Shown in pieces: positions 12,419 through 20,957 of a stretch of 64,000 nt of DNA. Positions within the stretch are counted from its first letter, which is position 1, and each line of letters begins with the position of its first letter. Location: the NCBI RefSeq assembly GCF_000732535.1, contig NZ_APNK01000014.1:1-64000 (forward strand). Reading direction: 5' to 3'. The notes beneath the pieces were generated by a model. The model was not told where the DNA came from and searched no databases. It was given only the letters and a program-made list of their open reading frames with translations. The translations under genes and the position numbers were made by a program. This DNA comes from Salinisphaera hydrothermalis C41B8. GTDB taxonomy: Bacteria > Pseudomonadota > Gammaproteobacteria > Nevskiales > Salinisphaeraceae.

Positions 12419-12553
12419 ATGAAACGCACTTTTCAGCCCAGCAATCTGCGTCGTAAGCGTACGCACGGTTTCCGCGCACGCATGGCGACGAAAAACGGCC
12501 GTCGTGTCCTGGCCGCCCGTCGTGCCAAGGGCCGCAAGCGCCTGACGCCGTAA
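12419..12553 (+). CDS. rpmH: 50S ribosomal protein L34
   Basis: 44-aa, very basic ribosomal protein of the large subunit. [19 protein letters not shown] and the ending KGRKRLTP are canonical for L34. The frame is open further upstream, but only this ATG gives the family start. It begins the rpmH-rnpA-yidC-mnmE series that runs away from the origin, divergent from dnaA. rnpA starts five bases after its stop. Confidence 0.98.
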   Translation: MKRTFQPSNLRRKRTHGFRARMATKNGRRVLAARRAKGRKRLTP

Positions 12554-12557
12554 AACC

Positions 12558-12917
12558 GTGAGGCAGCGGCAGGCGACGTTTCCACGCGCGGCGCGCCTGC
12601 TTCGACCGTCGCAGTACACCGCCGTTTTTGCCGGCGGTGAAAAATTCGTCTGCGATGGGTTTGTGGTCATTGCCGCCGCTAACGGCAACGATCACGCGCG
12701 ACTCGGGCTGGCGCTGGCCAAGCGGCGAATCCGCCGTGCCGTGGATCGCAGCCGCGTCAAACGCGTCGTCCGCGAATCCTTCCGGCATGTGCGGGCCGAT
12801 CTGCCGGCGACTGATATCGTCGTGCTGGCTCGTAGCCGAACGGCCACCATGGACAACGCAACGCTGACCGCGCAGCTCGCCCGCATCTGGCGACGGCTGG
12901 CGCGGACCGCGGACTAG
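12558..12917 (+). CDS. rnpA: Ribonuclease P protein component
   Basis: Protein cofactor of RNase P, which matures tRNA 5' ends. The 119-aa basic protein carries the diagnostic RNR-type motif ALAKRRIRRAVDRSRVKR at about residues 53-70, followed by RESFR. It starts with GTG at 12558, directly after rpmH, as in most bacteria. The usual next gene, yidD, is absent: yidC begins 28 bases after the rnpA stop. Confidence 0.97.
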   Translation: MRQRQATFPRAARLLRPSQYTAVFAGGEKFVCDGFVVIAAANGNDHARLGLALAKRRIRRAVDRSRVKRVVRESFRHVRADLPATDIVVLARSRTATMDNATLTAQLARIWRRLARTAD

Positions 12918-12945
12918 CGCCCAACGTCAGGGATACACGCCTCGC

Positions 12946-14697
12946 ATGGACAATATTCGTTTCGCACTGCTTTGTGCGGCCGCCGTCATCTGCTTCTTCC
13001 TCTACCAGGCATGGCAGACGGACTACGCGCCGAAGAATTCGCCCGGCAGCGCGCAGCAGACGAGTCAGCAGGCCCAGTCCGACAACGGTTCCGACGTGCC
13101 CGATATCGGCACGCCATCGAGCCAGGGCTCCAGCACGGCCAGCAGTGGCAGTGGCGGGAGTGGCACGCCAAGCGCGACGGCCGCTGCACCCGGCGCCGAG
13201 CCGACCCCGGTATCCGATGCCGGCCAGAAGGTGCATATCGTCACCGACAAGCTGGACGTCACGATCAATACCCATGGCGGCGATCTGCGTGAGGTCGCGC
13301 TGCGGGGCGTACCGCTGTCCGACAAGCATCCCGACACCAATCTGCGCCTGATCAACGATTCGCTGCCCGATTTCTTCATCGAGCAGAGTGGTCTGATCTC
13401 GCAGGGCGGGGATGCGCCCAACCACAACACGACTTATCAGTCGGCGAAGACCGAATATCGCATGGCCAAAGGCCAGGACACGCTCCGCGTGCCGCTGACC
13501 TGGACCGATAACAAGGGCCACAAGGTCACCAAGATCTACGTCTTCCACCGTGGCAGCTACAAGATCGGGCTCGACTACAACATCCAGAACCAGTCGTCGC
13601 AGCCGTGGCCGCTATCGCAATACGTGCGCTACTGGCGTGCCCCGCACGAGAACACCGGCGACGTGCCCTTCTCGCACGCCTTCTTCGGCGTGGGCTGGTA
13701 TCAGCACAAGAACGGCAGCGACTACTCCTATCAGCAGCGCGGCCGCGACGATCTGGCCTCCGACAAGCTGTCGCTGAACCAGCAGGGCGGCTGGATCGCG
13801 ATGGTCCAGCACTACTTCATTGGCGCGGTCATCCCGCCATCCGATGCCAAGGTGCGCCTGTTTGCCCAGCCCAAGTCCATCAAGGGCGCCTCGGGCGGTT
13901 ACGCCGCAGGCTTTGTCGGCCAGCAACACAGCGTTGCGCCGGGCAGCACGAGCGAGCTCAAGTCCACACTGTTCATCGGCCCGAAATACCAGGACCAGCT
14001 CGACGCGGTCGCGCCCGGCCTTGGCCTGACGGTCGACTATGGCTGGTTCTCGGTGCTGGCCCGCCCGATTTTCTGGGTGCTGGATCATTTGCACTCGATC
14101 GTCGGCAACTGGGGCCTGTCGATCATCCTGTTGACCTTCCTGATCAAGGCGCTGTTCTACAAGCTCTCCGAGATTCAGTTCCGCGGCATGGCGCGCATGC
14201 GCAAGTTCCAGCCGCGCATGCAGAAACTCAAGGAGCAGTACGGCGACGACAAGCAGGAACTGCAAAAGCGGATGATGGAGCTCTACAAGAAAGAGGGCTT
14301 CAATCCGATGGCCGGCTGCTGGCCGTTGCTGGTCCAAATGCCGGTGTTCATCTCGCTGTACTGGGTGCTGCGTGAATCGGTGGAACTGCGCCATGCGCCG
14401 TTCGTGCTGTGGATCCAGGATCTGTCGGCGCCAGACCCGTACTTCATCCTGCCGATCATCTTCGGTCTGGTGATGTTCGCCCAGCAGAAGCTGAACGCGA
14501 ACGTCGCGATGGACCCGATGCAGCAGCGGATCATGCAGATCATGCCGATCGGCATGGCGGTGTTCTTCTGCTTCTTCCCGGCCGGCCTGGTGCTCTACTG
14601 GTGCACCAACAGCCTGCTGACCATCGCCCAGCAGTGGTACATCTACCGCAAGCTGGATGCCGAGGGCCTGCATCGGGACGCGCCCAGCAAGAGCTGA
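12946..14697 (+). CDS. yidC: Membrane protein insertase YidC
   Basis: Inserts and folds inner-membrane proteins, alone or with SecYEG. The 583-aa product has an N-terminal membrane segment (residues about 4-21), a Ser/Gly/Thr-rich linker (about 27-85), a large periplasmic beta domain, and the conserved C-terminal five-helix insertase core from about residue 360 (NWGLSIILLTFLIKALF, GGCWPLL-type AGCWPLLVQMPVF, YWCTNSLLTIAQQW). The groove charge is lysine in LIKALF where E. coli has arginine, a substitution I associate with Pseudomonas YidC. mnmE starts 5 bases after the stop. Confidence 0.97.
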   Translation: MDNIRFALLCAAAVICFFLYQAWQTDYAPKNSPGSAQQTSQQAQSDNGSDVPDIGTPSSQGSSTASSGSGGSGTPSATAAAPGAEPTPVSDAGQKVHIVTDKLDVTINTHGGDLREVALRGVPLSDKHPDTNLRLINDSLPDFFIEQSGLISQGGDAPNHNTTYQSAKTEYRMAKGQDTLRVPLTWTDNKGHKVTKIYVFHRGSYKIGLDYNIQNQSSQPWPLSQYVRYWRAPHENTGDVPFSHAFFGVGWYQHKNGSDYSYQQRGRDDLASDKLSLNQQGGWIAMVQHYFIGAVIPPSDAKVRLFAQPKSIKGASGGYAAGFVGQQHSVAPGSTSELKSTLFIGPKYQDQLDAVAPGLGLTVDYGWFSVLARPIFWVLDHLHSIVGNWGLSIILLTFLIKALFYKLSEIQFRGMARMRKFQPRMQKLKEQYGDDKQELQKRMMELYKKEGFNPMAGCWPLLVQMPVFISLYWVLRESVELRHAPFVLWIQDLSAPDPYFILPIIFGLVMFAQQKLNANVAMDPMQQRIMQIMPIGMAVFFCFFPAGLVLYWCTNSLLTIAQQWYIYRKLDAEGLHRDAPSKS

Positions 14698-14701
14698 TCG
14701 C

Positions 14702-16063
14702 ATGAGCGGCGCGGCCGCCAACGACACCATCGCCGCGCTGGCGAGCGCCGCCGGCCAGGCCGGCGTGGCGGTGGTACGGGTCTCCGGGCCCGCGGTGCCC
14801 GAAATCGCAAAGCGCCTGATCGGGCGCCTGCCGGTACCGCGCCGGGCCGAGTTGGCGCGATTCACGGACGCCGACGGCGCCACCATCGATCAGGGCGTGG
14901 TGCTGTATTTCGCGGCCCCGGCCTCGTTCACCGGTGAGCATGTGCTCGAGCTGCAGGGCCACGGCAGCCCGGTTCTGGTGGATGAACTGCTCGCTCGGCT
15001 GGTCGAACTCGGCGCCCGGCTGGCCGGCCCTGGTGAGTTCTCCCAGCGCGCATTCCTGAACGACAAGCTCAGCCTCGATCAGGCCGAAGCGATCGCCGAT
15101 GCCATCGCTGCCGGCAGCCGGGTATCGGCCCGTGCCGCCATTCGATCGCTCGAAGGCGCCTTCGCCCGCGAAGTGGAAGCGCTGGTCGAGGCCCTGACCC
15201 GCCTGCGCGTCTATACCGAGGCGGCCATCGATTTCCCGGACGAGGACGATGTCGATTTCCTCGCCGACGGCGAGATCGAGGGTCGTCTCGCGGCCATCAC
15301 TCGGGATCTGCAAGCACTGCGTGCCCGCGCGGCCCAGGGCGCGGGTTTTCGCGACGGCCTGCGGCTGGTCATTCTCGGCCGGCCGAACGTGGGCAAGTCC
15401 AGCCTGCTCAACCGGCTGGCTCGCCGCGAAACCGCCATCGTCACCGAGATCGCCGGTACCACGCGCGACGTGCTCCACGAGCAGTTGTCGATCGACGGCC
15501 TGCCGCTCACCCTGGTCGACACGGCCGGGCTGCGGGAGACCGACGATCCGGTCGAAGCCGAAGGCGTACGCAGGGCCCGGGCCGAAGTCGCCGCGGCCGA
15601 TCGTGTCCTGCTGGTGATCGACGATCAAGCCGGACTGACCGATGCCGATCGCGCGCTGCTCGACGAGATTCCGCCCGATATGGGCGTGACGATCGTGGCC
15701 AACAAGATCGATCTGTCCGGCCACGCGCCCGGACCGGAGACGCTCGGCGGCCGCACAGCCGTCCGAGTGGCGGCGATTGACGGGCGCGGCTTCGAAGAGC
15801 TGACGGCGCATCTCAAGTCGCTGGTGGGCGTCGAGGGCGATGCCGAACCGGCCTTCGTGGCGCGGCGTCGCCATCTGGCTGCGCTCGATCGGGCAGCGGA
15901 GGCGCTGGCCACCGGGCACGAGCGGCTGGTGGTCGATGCCGCCGGCGAGTTGTTGGCCGAAGAGCTGCGGCTGGCCCAAAACGCGCTGGCCGAAATCACC
16001 GGCCGGGTCAGCAGCGACGATCTGCTCGGCGAAATCTTCTCCAGCTTTTGCATCGGTAAATAA
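14702..16063 (+). CDS. mnmE: tRNA uridine-5-carboxymethylaminomethyl GTPase MnmE
   Basis: With MnmG it modifies the wobble uridine of several tRNAs. The 453-aa product has an N-terminal tetrahydrofolate-binding domain, a helical domain, an inserted Ras-like G domain with GRPNVGKSS (G1), DTAGL (G3) and NKID (G4), and the invariant C-terminal CIGK. The frame extends to 14657 inside yidC, but MSGAAANDTIAALA at 14702 gives the usual start. MnmG, RsmG and ParAB, which often follow in related genomes, are not next to it here. Confidence 0.97.
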   Translation: MSGAAANDTIAALASAAGQAGVAVVRVSGPAVPEIAKRLIGRLPVPRRAELARFTDADGATIDQGVVLYFAAPASFTGEHVLELQGHGSPVLVDELLARLVELGARLAGPGEFSQRAFLNDKLSLDQAEAIADAIAAGSRVSARAAIRSLEGAFAREVEALVEALTRLRVYTEAAIDFPDEDDVDFLADGEIEGRLAAITRDLQALRARAAQGAGFRDGLRLVILGRPNVGKSSLLNRLARRETAIVTEIAGTTRDVLHEQLSIDGLPLTLVDTAGLRETDDPVEAEGVRRARAEVAAADRVLLVIDDQAGLTDADRALLDEIPPDMGVTIVANKIDLSGHAPGPETLGGRTAVRVAAIDGRGFEELTAHLKSLVGVEGDAEPAFVARRRHLAALDRAAEALATGHERLVVDAAGELLAEELRLAQNALAEITGRVSSDDLLGEIFSSFCIGK

Positions 16064-16132
16064 ACGGTTGGAGCCGCCGCCGGGGCGGGTGCATGATGCT
16101 CCGATCAATTTCGATGCCCGGGAGCACGCGGT

Positions 16133-17716
16133 ATGTTCGGCTATCCCCGCCTCATCTACGCCATTTATTTATTGTTCACATTGGCGGTGGGGGCCGTACT
16201 CGCGATATTCGCACCGGTCTGGCTCTGGGCCTGGGGCGTTCTGTTGTTGCTGGCGGTGCTCGGCGCGTTCGATCTGCGCTCGCACCACAACGTGTTGCGC
16301 AATTTCCCGGTCATCGGACACCTGCGCTACATGATGGAATTCCTGCGCCCGGAGCTGCGCCAGTACTTCTTCGAGTCCGAGACCAGCGGGCGGCCATTCA
16401 ATCGCGAGCAACGCGAAGTTATCTACAAGCGCGCCCGCGGCGAGCCCGATACCTCGCCGTTCGGCACCATGCGCGACTTTGAGGACGCCGGCTTTTCGTT
16501 CTCGCAGCATTCGATGGCGCCCAAGACGCTGGACGACAAGCACGCGCGCATCACCATCGGCAACAGCCAGTGCTCCCAGCCCTATAGTTCGTCGCGCCTG
16601 AATATCTCCGCGATGAGCTTCGGTTCGTTGTCGGGCAATGCCGTGGCGGCCATGAACCGCGGCGCCAAGCTCGGCAATTTCGCCCAGGACACGGGCGAGG
16701 GCGCGATCAGCGACTACCATCGCGAACATGGCGGCGACCTCATCTGGGAGATCGCCTCGGCCTATTTCGGCTGCCGGCACAAGGACGGCTCGTTCAACGC
16801 CGACGAGTTTGCCGAGAAGGCGAACACCGAACAGGTAAAGATGATCGAGATCAAGATCTCGCAGGGCGCCAAGCCGGCCCACGGCGGCTTGCTGCCCGGC
16901 AAGAAGGTGACCGCCGAGATTGCCCGCGTACGTGATATCGAGCAGGGCCAGGATTGTCAGTCGCCGGCCACTCATCCCGAGTTCGATACGCCCCGGGGCC
17001 TGCTCGAGTTCATGCAGAAGCTGCGCGAACTCACCCACGGCAAACCGGTGGGCTTCAAGCTCTGCCTCGGTCATCAGTACGAGTTCATGGGCATCTGCAA
17101 GGCCATGCTCGAAACCGGCATCACGCCCGACTTCATTACCATCGACGGGGCCGAAGGCGGCACGGGCGCGGCGCCGACCGAGTTCGAGGACTTCATCGGC
17201 ACCTATATCAACGAAGCCCTGCCGTTCGTGCACAACTGCCTGACCGGCATCGGCCTGCGTGACGATATCGTCGTTATTGCCAGTGGCAAGGTGGCGATGG
17301 GCTACGACATGGTGGTCAAGATCGCGCTCGGCGCCGACATGTGCAATTCGGCGCGCGGTTTCATGTTCTCCACCGGTTGTATCCAGTCGCGGCGCTGCCA
17401 TACCGATACCTGCCCGACCGGCGTCGCCACCCAGGATCCGCGCCGGGCCAAGGCGCTGGAAGTGATGAGCAAATCGTTGCAGGTACGCAACTTCCACGAC
17501 GCGACCATCAAGTCGTTCATGGACATCACGGGAGCGTTGGGGGTGGCCTCGCCGGAAGAGCTGTCGCCGGTGCACGTCTACCACCGGCCCGAACACGGCC
17601 CGGCCGCGACCTACGAGAGCATGCATCCGAAAGTGGGCTCGGGCGATTTCCTCAACGACCGGGTCCCCGAGGCTTATCAGCGCGACTGGCAGCGGGCGTC
17701 GGCCGACGCTTTCTGA
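16133..17716 (+). CDS. Membrane-anchored FMN-binding glutamate synthase-family protein
   Basis: A stand-alone relative of the glutamate synthase (GltB) FMN/synthase domain, 527 aa, without the N-terminal amidotransferase or C-terminal GXGXG domain. Two hydrophobic segments at residues about 6-46 suggest a membrane anchor. The catalytic region has KPAHGGLLPGKKV, a flavin/substrate motif GAEGGTGAAP and the iron-sulfur cysteine region CIQSRRCHTDTCPTGVATQD. The family (YerD-like and archaeal-type GltB) is real, but the physiological reaction and electron donor are uncertain. It overlaps the 3' end of the convergent cyclotransferase gene by 40 bp. Confidence 0.9.
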   Translation: MFGYPRLIYAIYLLFTLAVGAVLAIFAPVWLWAWGVLLLLAVLGAFDLRSHHNVLRNFPVIGHLRYMMEFLRPELRQYFFESETSGRPFNREQREVIYKRARGEPDTSPFGTMRDFEDAGFSFSQHSMAPKTLDDKHARITIGNSQCSQPYSSSRLNISAMSFGSLSGNAVAAMNRGAKLGNFAQDTGEGAISDYHREHGGDLIWEIASAYFGCRHKDGSFNADEFAEKANTEQVKMIEIKISQGAKPAHGGLLPGKKVTAEIARVRDIEQGQDCQSPATHPEFDTPRGLLEFMQKLRELTHGKPVGFKLCLGHQYEFMGICKAMLETGITPDFITIDGAEGGTGAAPTEFEDFIGTYINEALPFVHNCLTGIGLRDDIVVIASGKVAMGYDMVVKIALGADMCNSARGFMFSTGCIQSRRCHTDTCPTGVATQDPRRAKALEVMSKSLQVRNFHDATIKSFMDITGALGVASPEELSPVHVYHRPEHGPAATYESMHPKVGSGDFLNDRVPEAYQRDWQRASADAF

Positions 17717-18534
17717 AGGCCGGACGGAGCGGGCGGCGGGGCGATGCGGAACAGCGTCGGCCAGTACTTGCCGGTGATATAGACGCGATCGCGCCGGGCG
17801 TCGTAGGCGATGCCGTTGAGCACGTCGGCCGACGCCGGCATCGAATCGGCCAGCGCTGATACATCGAGGCGATCGACCACGTGCCCGTCGGCCGGGTCGA
17901 TCCGCACAATGTCGTCCGTGAGCCAGACGTTGGCCCAGATCAGCCCGTCGATCGTTTCCAGTTCATTGAGATGGGTCACCGGTGAGCCGTTCTCGGTAAC
18001 ACGGAGGCGGCGCTGGACCGTGAAATCGGCCGGATCGACAAATTGCAGCGTCGCCGAGCCGTTGCTCATCACCAGCTGTGCCCCGCAGCGCGTCAGCCCC
18101 CAGCCCTCGCCGGCATAGTGAAACCGCCCGACCGGGCGCAGCGTGTCGGCGTCATAGATGAAACCGGTGCCGGATTTCCAGGTCAGCTGATACAAGCGTC
18201 CGCCGAAAAGAGCCAGACCTTCGCCGAAGTAACGATCGGCCAGCGCGTGCCGGGCCAGGACGCGGCCGCTGGCGAGGTCCACGCGTCGGATGTCCGAGTG
18301 GCCGTAGTTGCCCGTGCTCTCGTAGAGCATGCCCTGACTGATTAGCAGGCCTTCGGTGAACGCGGCCGGGTCGTGCGCGACGCGCGCGAGCGCGCGTACA
18401 GGCTCGACCGTGGGCGGAGCCGCGCAGCCCGTGCCACACAGCAACAGCCAGAATGCAACGGCCGCCGTCACCGCACTGCGCCAGCGCGCTCGAAAGCCCG
18501 TCGCGGCGCGGTTTTTCGGCGTAACATGATGCAT
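17677..18534 (-). CDS. Glutaminyl-peptide cyclotransferase (bacterial type)
   Basis: Beta-propeller enzyme of the plant/bacterial glutamine cyclotransferase family, converting N-terminal glutamine to pyroglutamate. The 285-aa product has a hydrophobic export segment (about residues 17-29) ending in a cysteine (GTGC), so it is probably secreted or loosely lipoprotein-like; the lipobox is weak. Family motifs are FTEGLL, YESTGNYG, FGEGLAL, LTWKSGTGF, HLNELE, WANVW and NGIAYD. The frame runs upstream to 18813; the ATG at 18534 is preferred because GGAAGG precedes it by 9 nt. Divergent from the FNT gene. Confidence 0.9.
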   Translation of the reverse strand: MHHVTPKNRAATGFRARWRSAVTAAVAFWLLLCGTGCAAPPTVEPVRALARVAHDPAAFTEGLLISQGMLYESTGNYGHSDIRRVDLASGRVLARHALADRYFGEGLALFGGRLYQLTWKSGTGFIYDADTLRPVGRFHYAGEGWGLTRCGAQLVMSNGSATLQFVDPADFTVQRRLRVTENGSPVTHLNELETIDGLIWANVWLTDDIVRIDPADGHVVDRLDVSALADSMPASADVLNGIAYDARRDRVYITGKYWPTLFRIAPPPAPSGLQKASADARCQSR

Positions 18535-18556
18535 CTCTTCGACCCTTCCCATACCC

Positions 18557-19441
18557 ATGACTGAACAATCCCGGGCCGATGTCGAGCACGACCATAAACC
18601 GACGCCCGAGCCCGACGAACGCGACCACGATCTCGATTCACGCCAGCGCCGCGATGCCCGTCGTCGCGAGGCGCCCAGTGCGGCCGTGGTGTACGAGGCG
18701 ATCCGCGCCGAGGCCGAATCCGAGCTGACGCGGCCGCTGCCGGGCCTGGCGTGGTCGGCGCTGGGCGCTGGCCTGTCGATGGGCTTTTCGTTCGTCGCCC
18801 AGGCGTTGCTCATGGCCTATACGCCCGACAGCGCGTGGCAGTCGATCATCTCCAGCTTCGGCTATTCCATGGGCTTTCTGTTCGTCATTCTAGGGCGCCA
18901 GCAACTGTTTACCGAGAATACGCTGACGCCAATCCTGGAAGTGCTGCGCGTGCGCCGGATGGACACGGTCAATCGCACACTCAACCTCTGGGCGGTGGTG
19001 TTGGTCGCCAATATCGTCGGGACCGCCATATTCGCGGCCGTGCTCGCCTACGGCCATGTACTGAGCGCGGATATCAACGGCGCGCTGGCCCGTATCGCCG
19101 GTACCGAATACGAAGCCTCGTTCGTCACCACCATGATCCGCGCGGTGTTCGCCGGTTGGCTGGTCGCGCTCATGCTGTGGCTGATGCCGTTCGCCGAGAC
19201 GGCGCGCGTCGGCGTAATCATCATCGTGACGTTCCTGATCGGGCTGGCGCACTTCCCGCACATCATCGCCGGCTCGGTGGCCGCGCTCTACGGTGTCTTT
19301 CACGGTAGCCACTCCGTATTCGAATACCTGCTGCATTTCTTCCTGCCGACGCTGATCGGCAATATCGTCGGCGGTATTCTGATGGTGGCGGTCATCAACT
19401 ACGCCCAGGTCGCCTATAGCGATTCCAGCCGGGAAAGTTGA
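18557..19441 (+). CDS. yfdC: Formate/nitrite transporter family protein, YfdC-like
   Basis: Inner-membrane FNT-family channel, 294 aa. A charged N-terminal tail of about 60 residues precedes six hydrophobic segments. The sequence resembles E. coli YfdC: SALGAGLSMGFSF, RQQLFTENTLTP, and FPHIIAGSVAALYGVFHG in the later half. FNT proteins move small monovalent anions such as formate or nitrite, but YfdC-type substrates are not established. It starts 23 bp from the divergent cyclotransferase start. Confidence 0.9.
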   Translation: MTEQSRADVEHDHKPTPEPDERDHDLDSRQRRDARRREAPSAAVVYEAIRAEAESELTRPLPGLAWSALGAGLSMGFSFVAQALLMAYTPDSAWQSIISSFGYSMGFLFVILGRQQLFTENTLTPILEVLRVRRMDTVNRTLNLWAVVLVANIVGTAIFAAVLAYGHVLSADINGALARIAGTEYEASFVTTMIRAVFAGWLVALMLWLMPFAETARVGVIIIVTFLIGLAHFPHIIAGSVAALYGVFHGSHSVFEYLLHFFLPTLIGNIVGGILMVAVINYAQVAYSDSSRES

Positions 19442-19519
19442 GGCCGTGCGTCATTCATATGGGGTACGGCTGGCCCGGTTACGATCGAGCTTCGTTCTTC
19501 AGCAATAAGGACAACTGCC

Positions 19520-19726
19520 ATGGCGCAATCCAGTGATAAATGGGAAGGTCGTTGGGACCGAGTCAAAGGCAAGGCCCGCGAGCATTTCGGACGTCTCACT
19601 GACGACGATGTCGAAGAGGCGCGCGGCAAGCGCGAGAACCTGCTCGGCAAGATCCAGGAAAAATACGGCGAGACCAAGGAAAAAGCCGAGGAAATGCTCA
19701 AGGACTTCGAGCGCCGCCACTTCTAG
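19520..19726 (+). CDS. CsbD-like stress protein
   Basis: 68-aa highly charged helical protein of the CsbD family (DUF883-like size, CsbD pattern WDRVKGKAREHFG and GKRENLLGKIQEKYG). Members are abundant under stress and often sigma-factor controlled; molecular function is unknown. It has its own terminator just downstream and follows the FNT gene by about 80 bp. Confidence 0.88.
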   Translation: MAQSSDKWEGRWDRVKGKAREHFGRLTDDDVEEARGKRENLLGKIQEKYGETKEKAEEMLKDFERRHF

Positions 19727-19751
19727 CGGTATTGCACGGTTCCAAACAAAG

Positions 19752-19782
19752 CCGGCGGGGGGCGACCCTCGCCGGTTTTTTT
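19752..19782 (+). terminator. Rho-independent terminator of csbD-like gene
   Basis: A 10-bp stem (19752-19761 with 19766-19775, one G-U pair) closes on a GCGA tetraloop and is followed by seven Ts (19776-19782). The first copy of the long dispersed repeat begins immediately after it. Confidence 0.92.
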
Positions 19783-19784
19783 GG

Positions 19785-20280
19785 TTCTTCGCGGATCACC
19801 GAGCCATGGCGCTCTGCGACTTCCGAGGGTTAAAGCATCGGTAGATACCAATAAGCAGTTCAATGGGGCGGCAACAGTCCCTGGAAAGGCCTACCCGCGC
19901 GTTTTCGCCGACCTTTGGTTTCGCGCTGCAGCGCGAGTCACTTCTCTTGCTTGCTCGGCAGATGTAACCAAGAGAAGAGCACCCGGCGCGGCGCCGGCTT
20001 CGCCGGTTCACGTCGAGGCGTAGTGCCGGCGGGATGCGCCCAACTAGTTAATAGCGATGGCGCGCCGCTTTGGCGGCGCTCAGACAGGCTGGCCGCACCG
20101 GCGCCGTGCGCCGGACACCCGCCGACACCGCGCCTCGCCGTCGCCGCACAACGGGCCTGGAATACAGACACGGCACATCAGGGATTAGCGTATTCCGTAG
20201 ACAATGGCATCGCGGTCCATCTAACCATCCAGCCGAGGCCATGATCCGGCTCGCCTTGGCCCTGGTAATTCGCGAAGCAC
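19785..20280. repeat. Dispersed structured repeat, copy 1 (R1)
   Basis: About 490 bp homologous to 29045-29540, placed directly after a terminator in both cases. The best conserved core (19906-20160) has GGTTTCGCGCTGCAGCGCGA, a CTTCTCTTG / CAAGAGAAG inverted repeat, a GC-rich CGCCGG hairpin cluster and a small hairpin GCGCCGC-TTTG-GCGGCGC at 20062-20079. That hairpin differs from copy 2 by two compensatory base-pair changes. Open frames within it have no family resemblance I trust. Function unknown: it could be a structured RNA, a mobile REP-like element or both. Confidence 0.8.
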
Positions 20281-20285
20281 CTTTT

Positions 20286-20957
20286 TCATGAACCCCGTTG
20301 GCGCGCCACTGTAACGAGGGCGGTGAACAGCCGCCGCGAAGCGCGTCGATAGATCAGATATTCGGGGTGCCACTGAACACCCAGAACGGGAGCGCCGGCA
20401 CGATCCTCGATGGCTTGCACGAAGCCGTCGGCGTCGCGCGCGGCGATTATCAGCCCTTGGCCGAGCCGGTCCACGGCCTGATGATGCAGGCCGTTTACAC
20501 GCAGGCGTGAGACGCCCAGCACCCGGGCCAGGCCCGTGGCCGAGCGGATTACGATCGTCTTGCAGGGCAATGGGTTCGCGCGCGCCGAGGTGGACCGGCG
20601 CCGGGGCGTGATGTCAGCGTGCAGGCTACCGCCGGCGGCCACGTTGAGTAGCTGGGCCCCGCGGCAGATGCCGAGAATCGGCTGGCGGCCGGCCCTGGCC
20701 ACGCGGATGGCCTCGAGCTCAAAGGCATCGCGGGCGCGATCGGCACCCTGATCGGTCTCGACGCTGGCGGCATACCAGTCGCTGGCGATGTCGTCACCGC
20801 CCCCGATCACCACCCCGGCGACGTCACGTGGCCAGGGTCTCGTCGGTGTGGCACGTACCGGCCAGCCGCCGGCCAGCACGATCGCCAGCCCGGCACACCA
20901 CCAGCCCGGTGCCCAGCGACTGGCCTTGCCGGTAACGGCGATCCGCGGTCGGCTCAT
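20286..20957 (-). CDS. Gamma-glutamyl-gamma-aminobutyrate hydrolase family (peptidase C26)
   Basis: Class I glutamine amidotransferase-fold hydrolase, 223 aa. It has the nucleophile elbow GICRGAQLLNVA (Cys near residue 99) and the catalytic His-Glu pair in VQWHPEYL, as in PuuD-type enzymes cleaving gamma-glutamyl amide bonds. The N-terminal part is short and divergent compared with PuuD. ATG at 20957 overlaps the amidoligase stop (ATGA), so the two are translationally coupled and likely act on the same gamma-glutamyl or peptide-like product. The substrate is unknown. Confidence 0.85.
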   Translation of the reverse strand: MSRPRIAVTGKASRWAPGWWCAGLAIVLAGGWPVRATPTRPWPRDVAGVVIGGGDDIASDWYAASVETDQGADRARDAFELEAIRVARAGRQPILGICRGAQLLNVAAGGSLHADITPRRRSTSARANPLPCKTIVIRSATGLARVLGVSRLRVNGLHHQAVDRLGQGLIIAARDADGFVQAIEDRAGAPVLGVQWHPEYLIYRRASRRLFTALVTVARQRGS

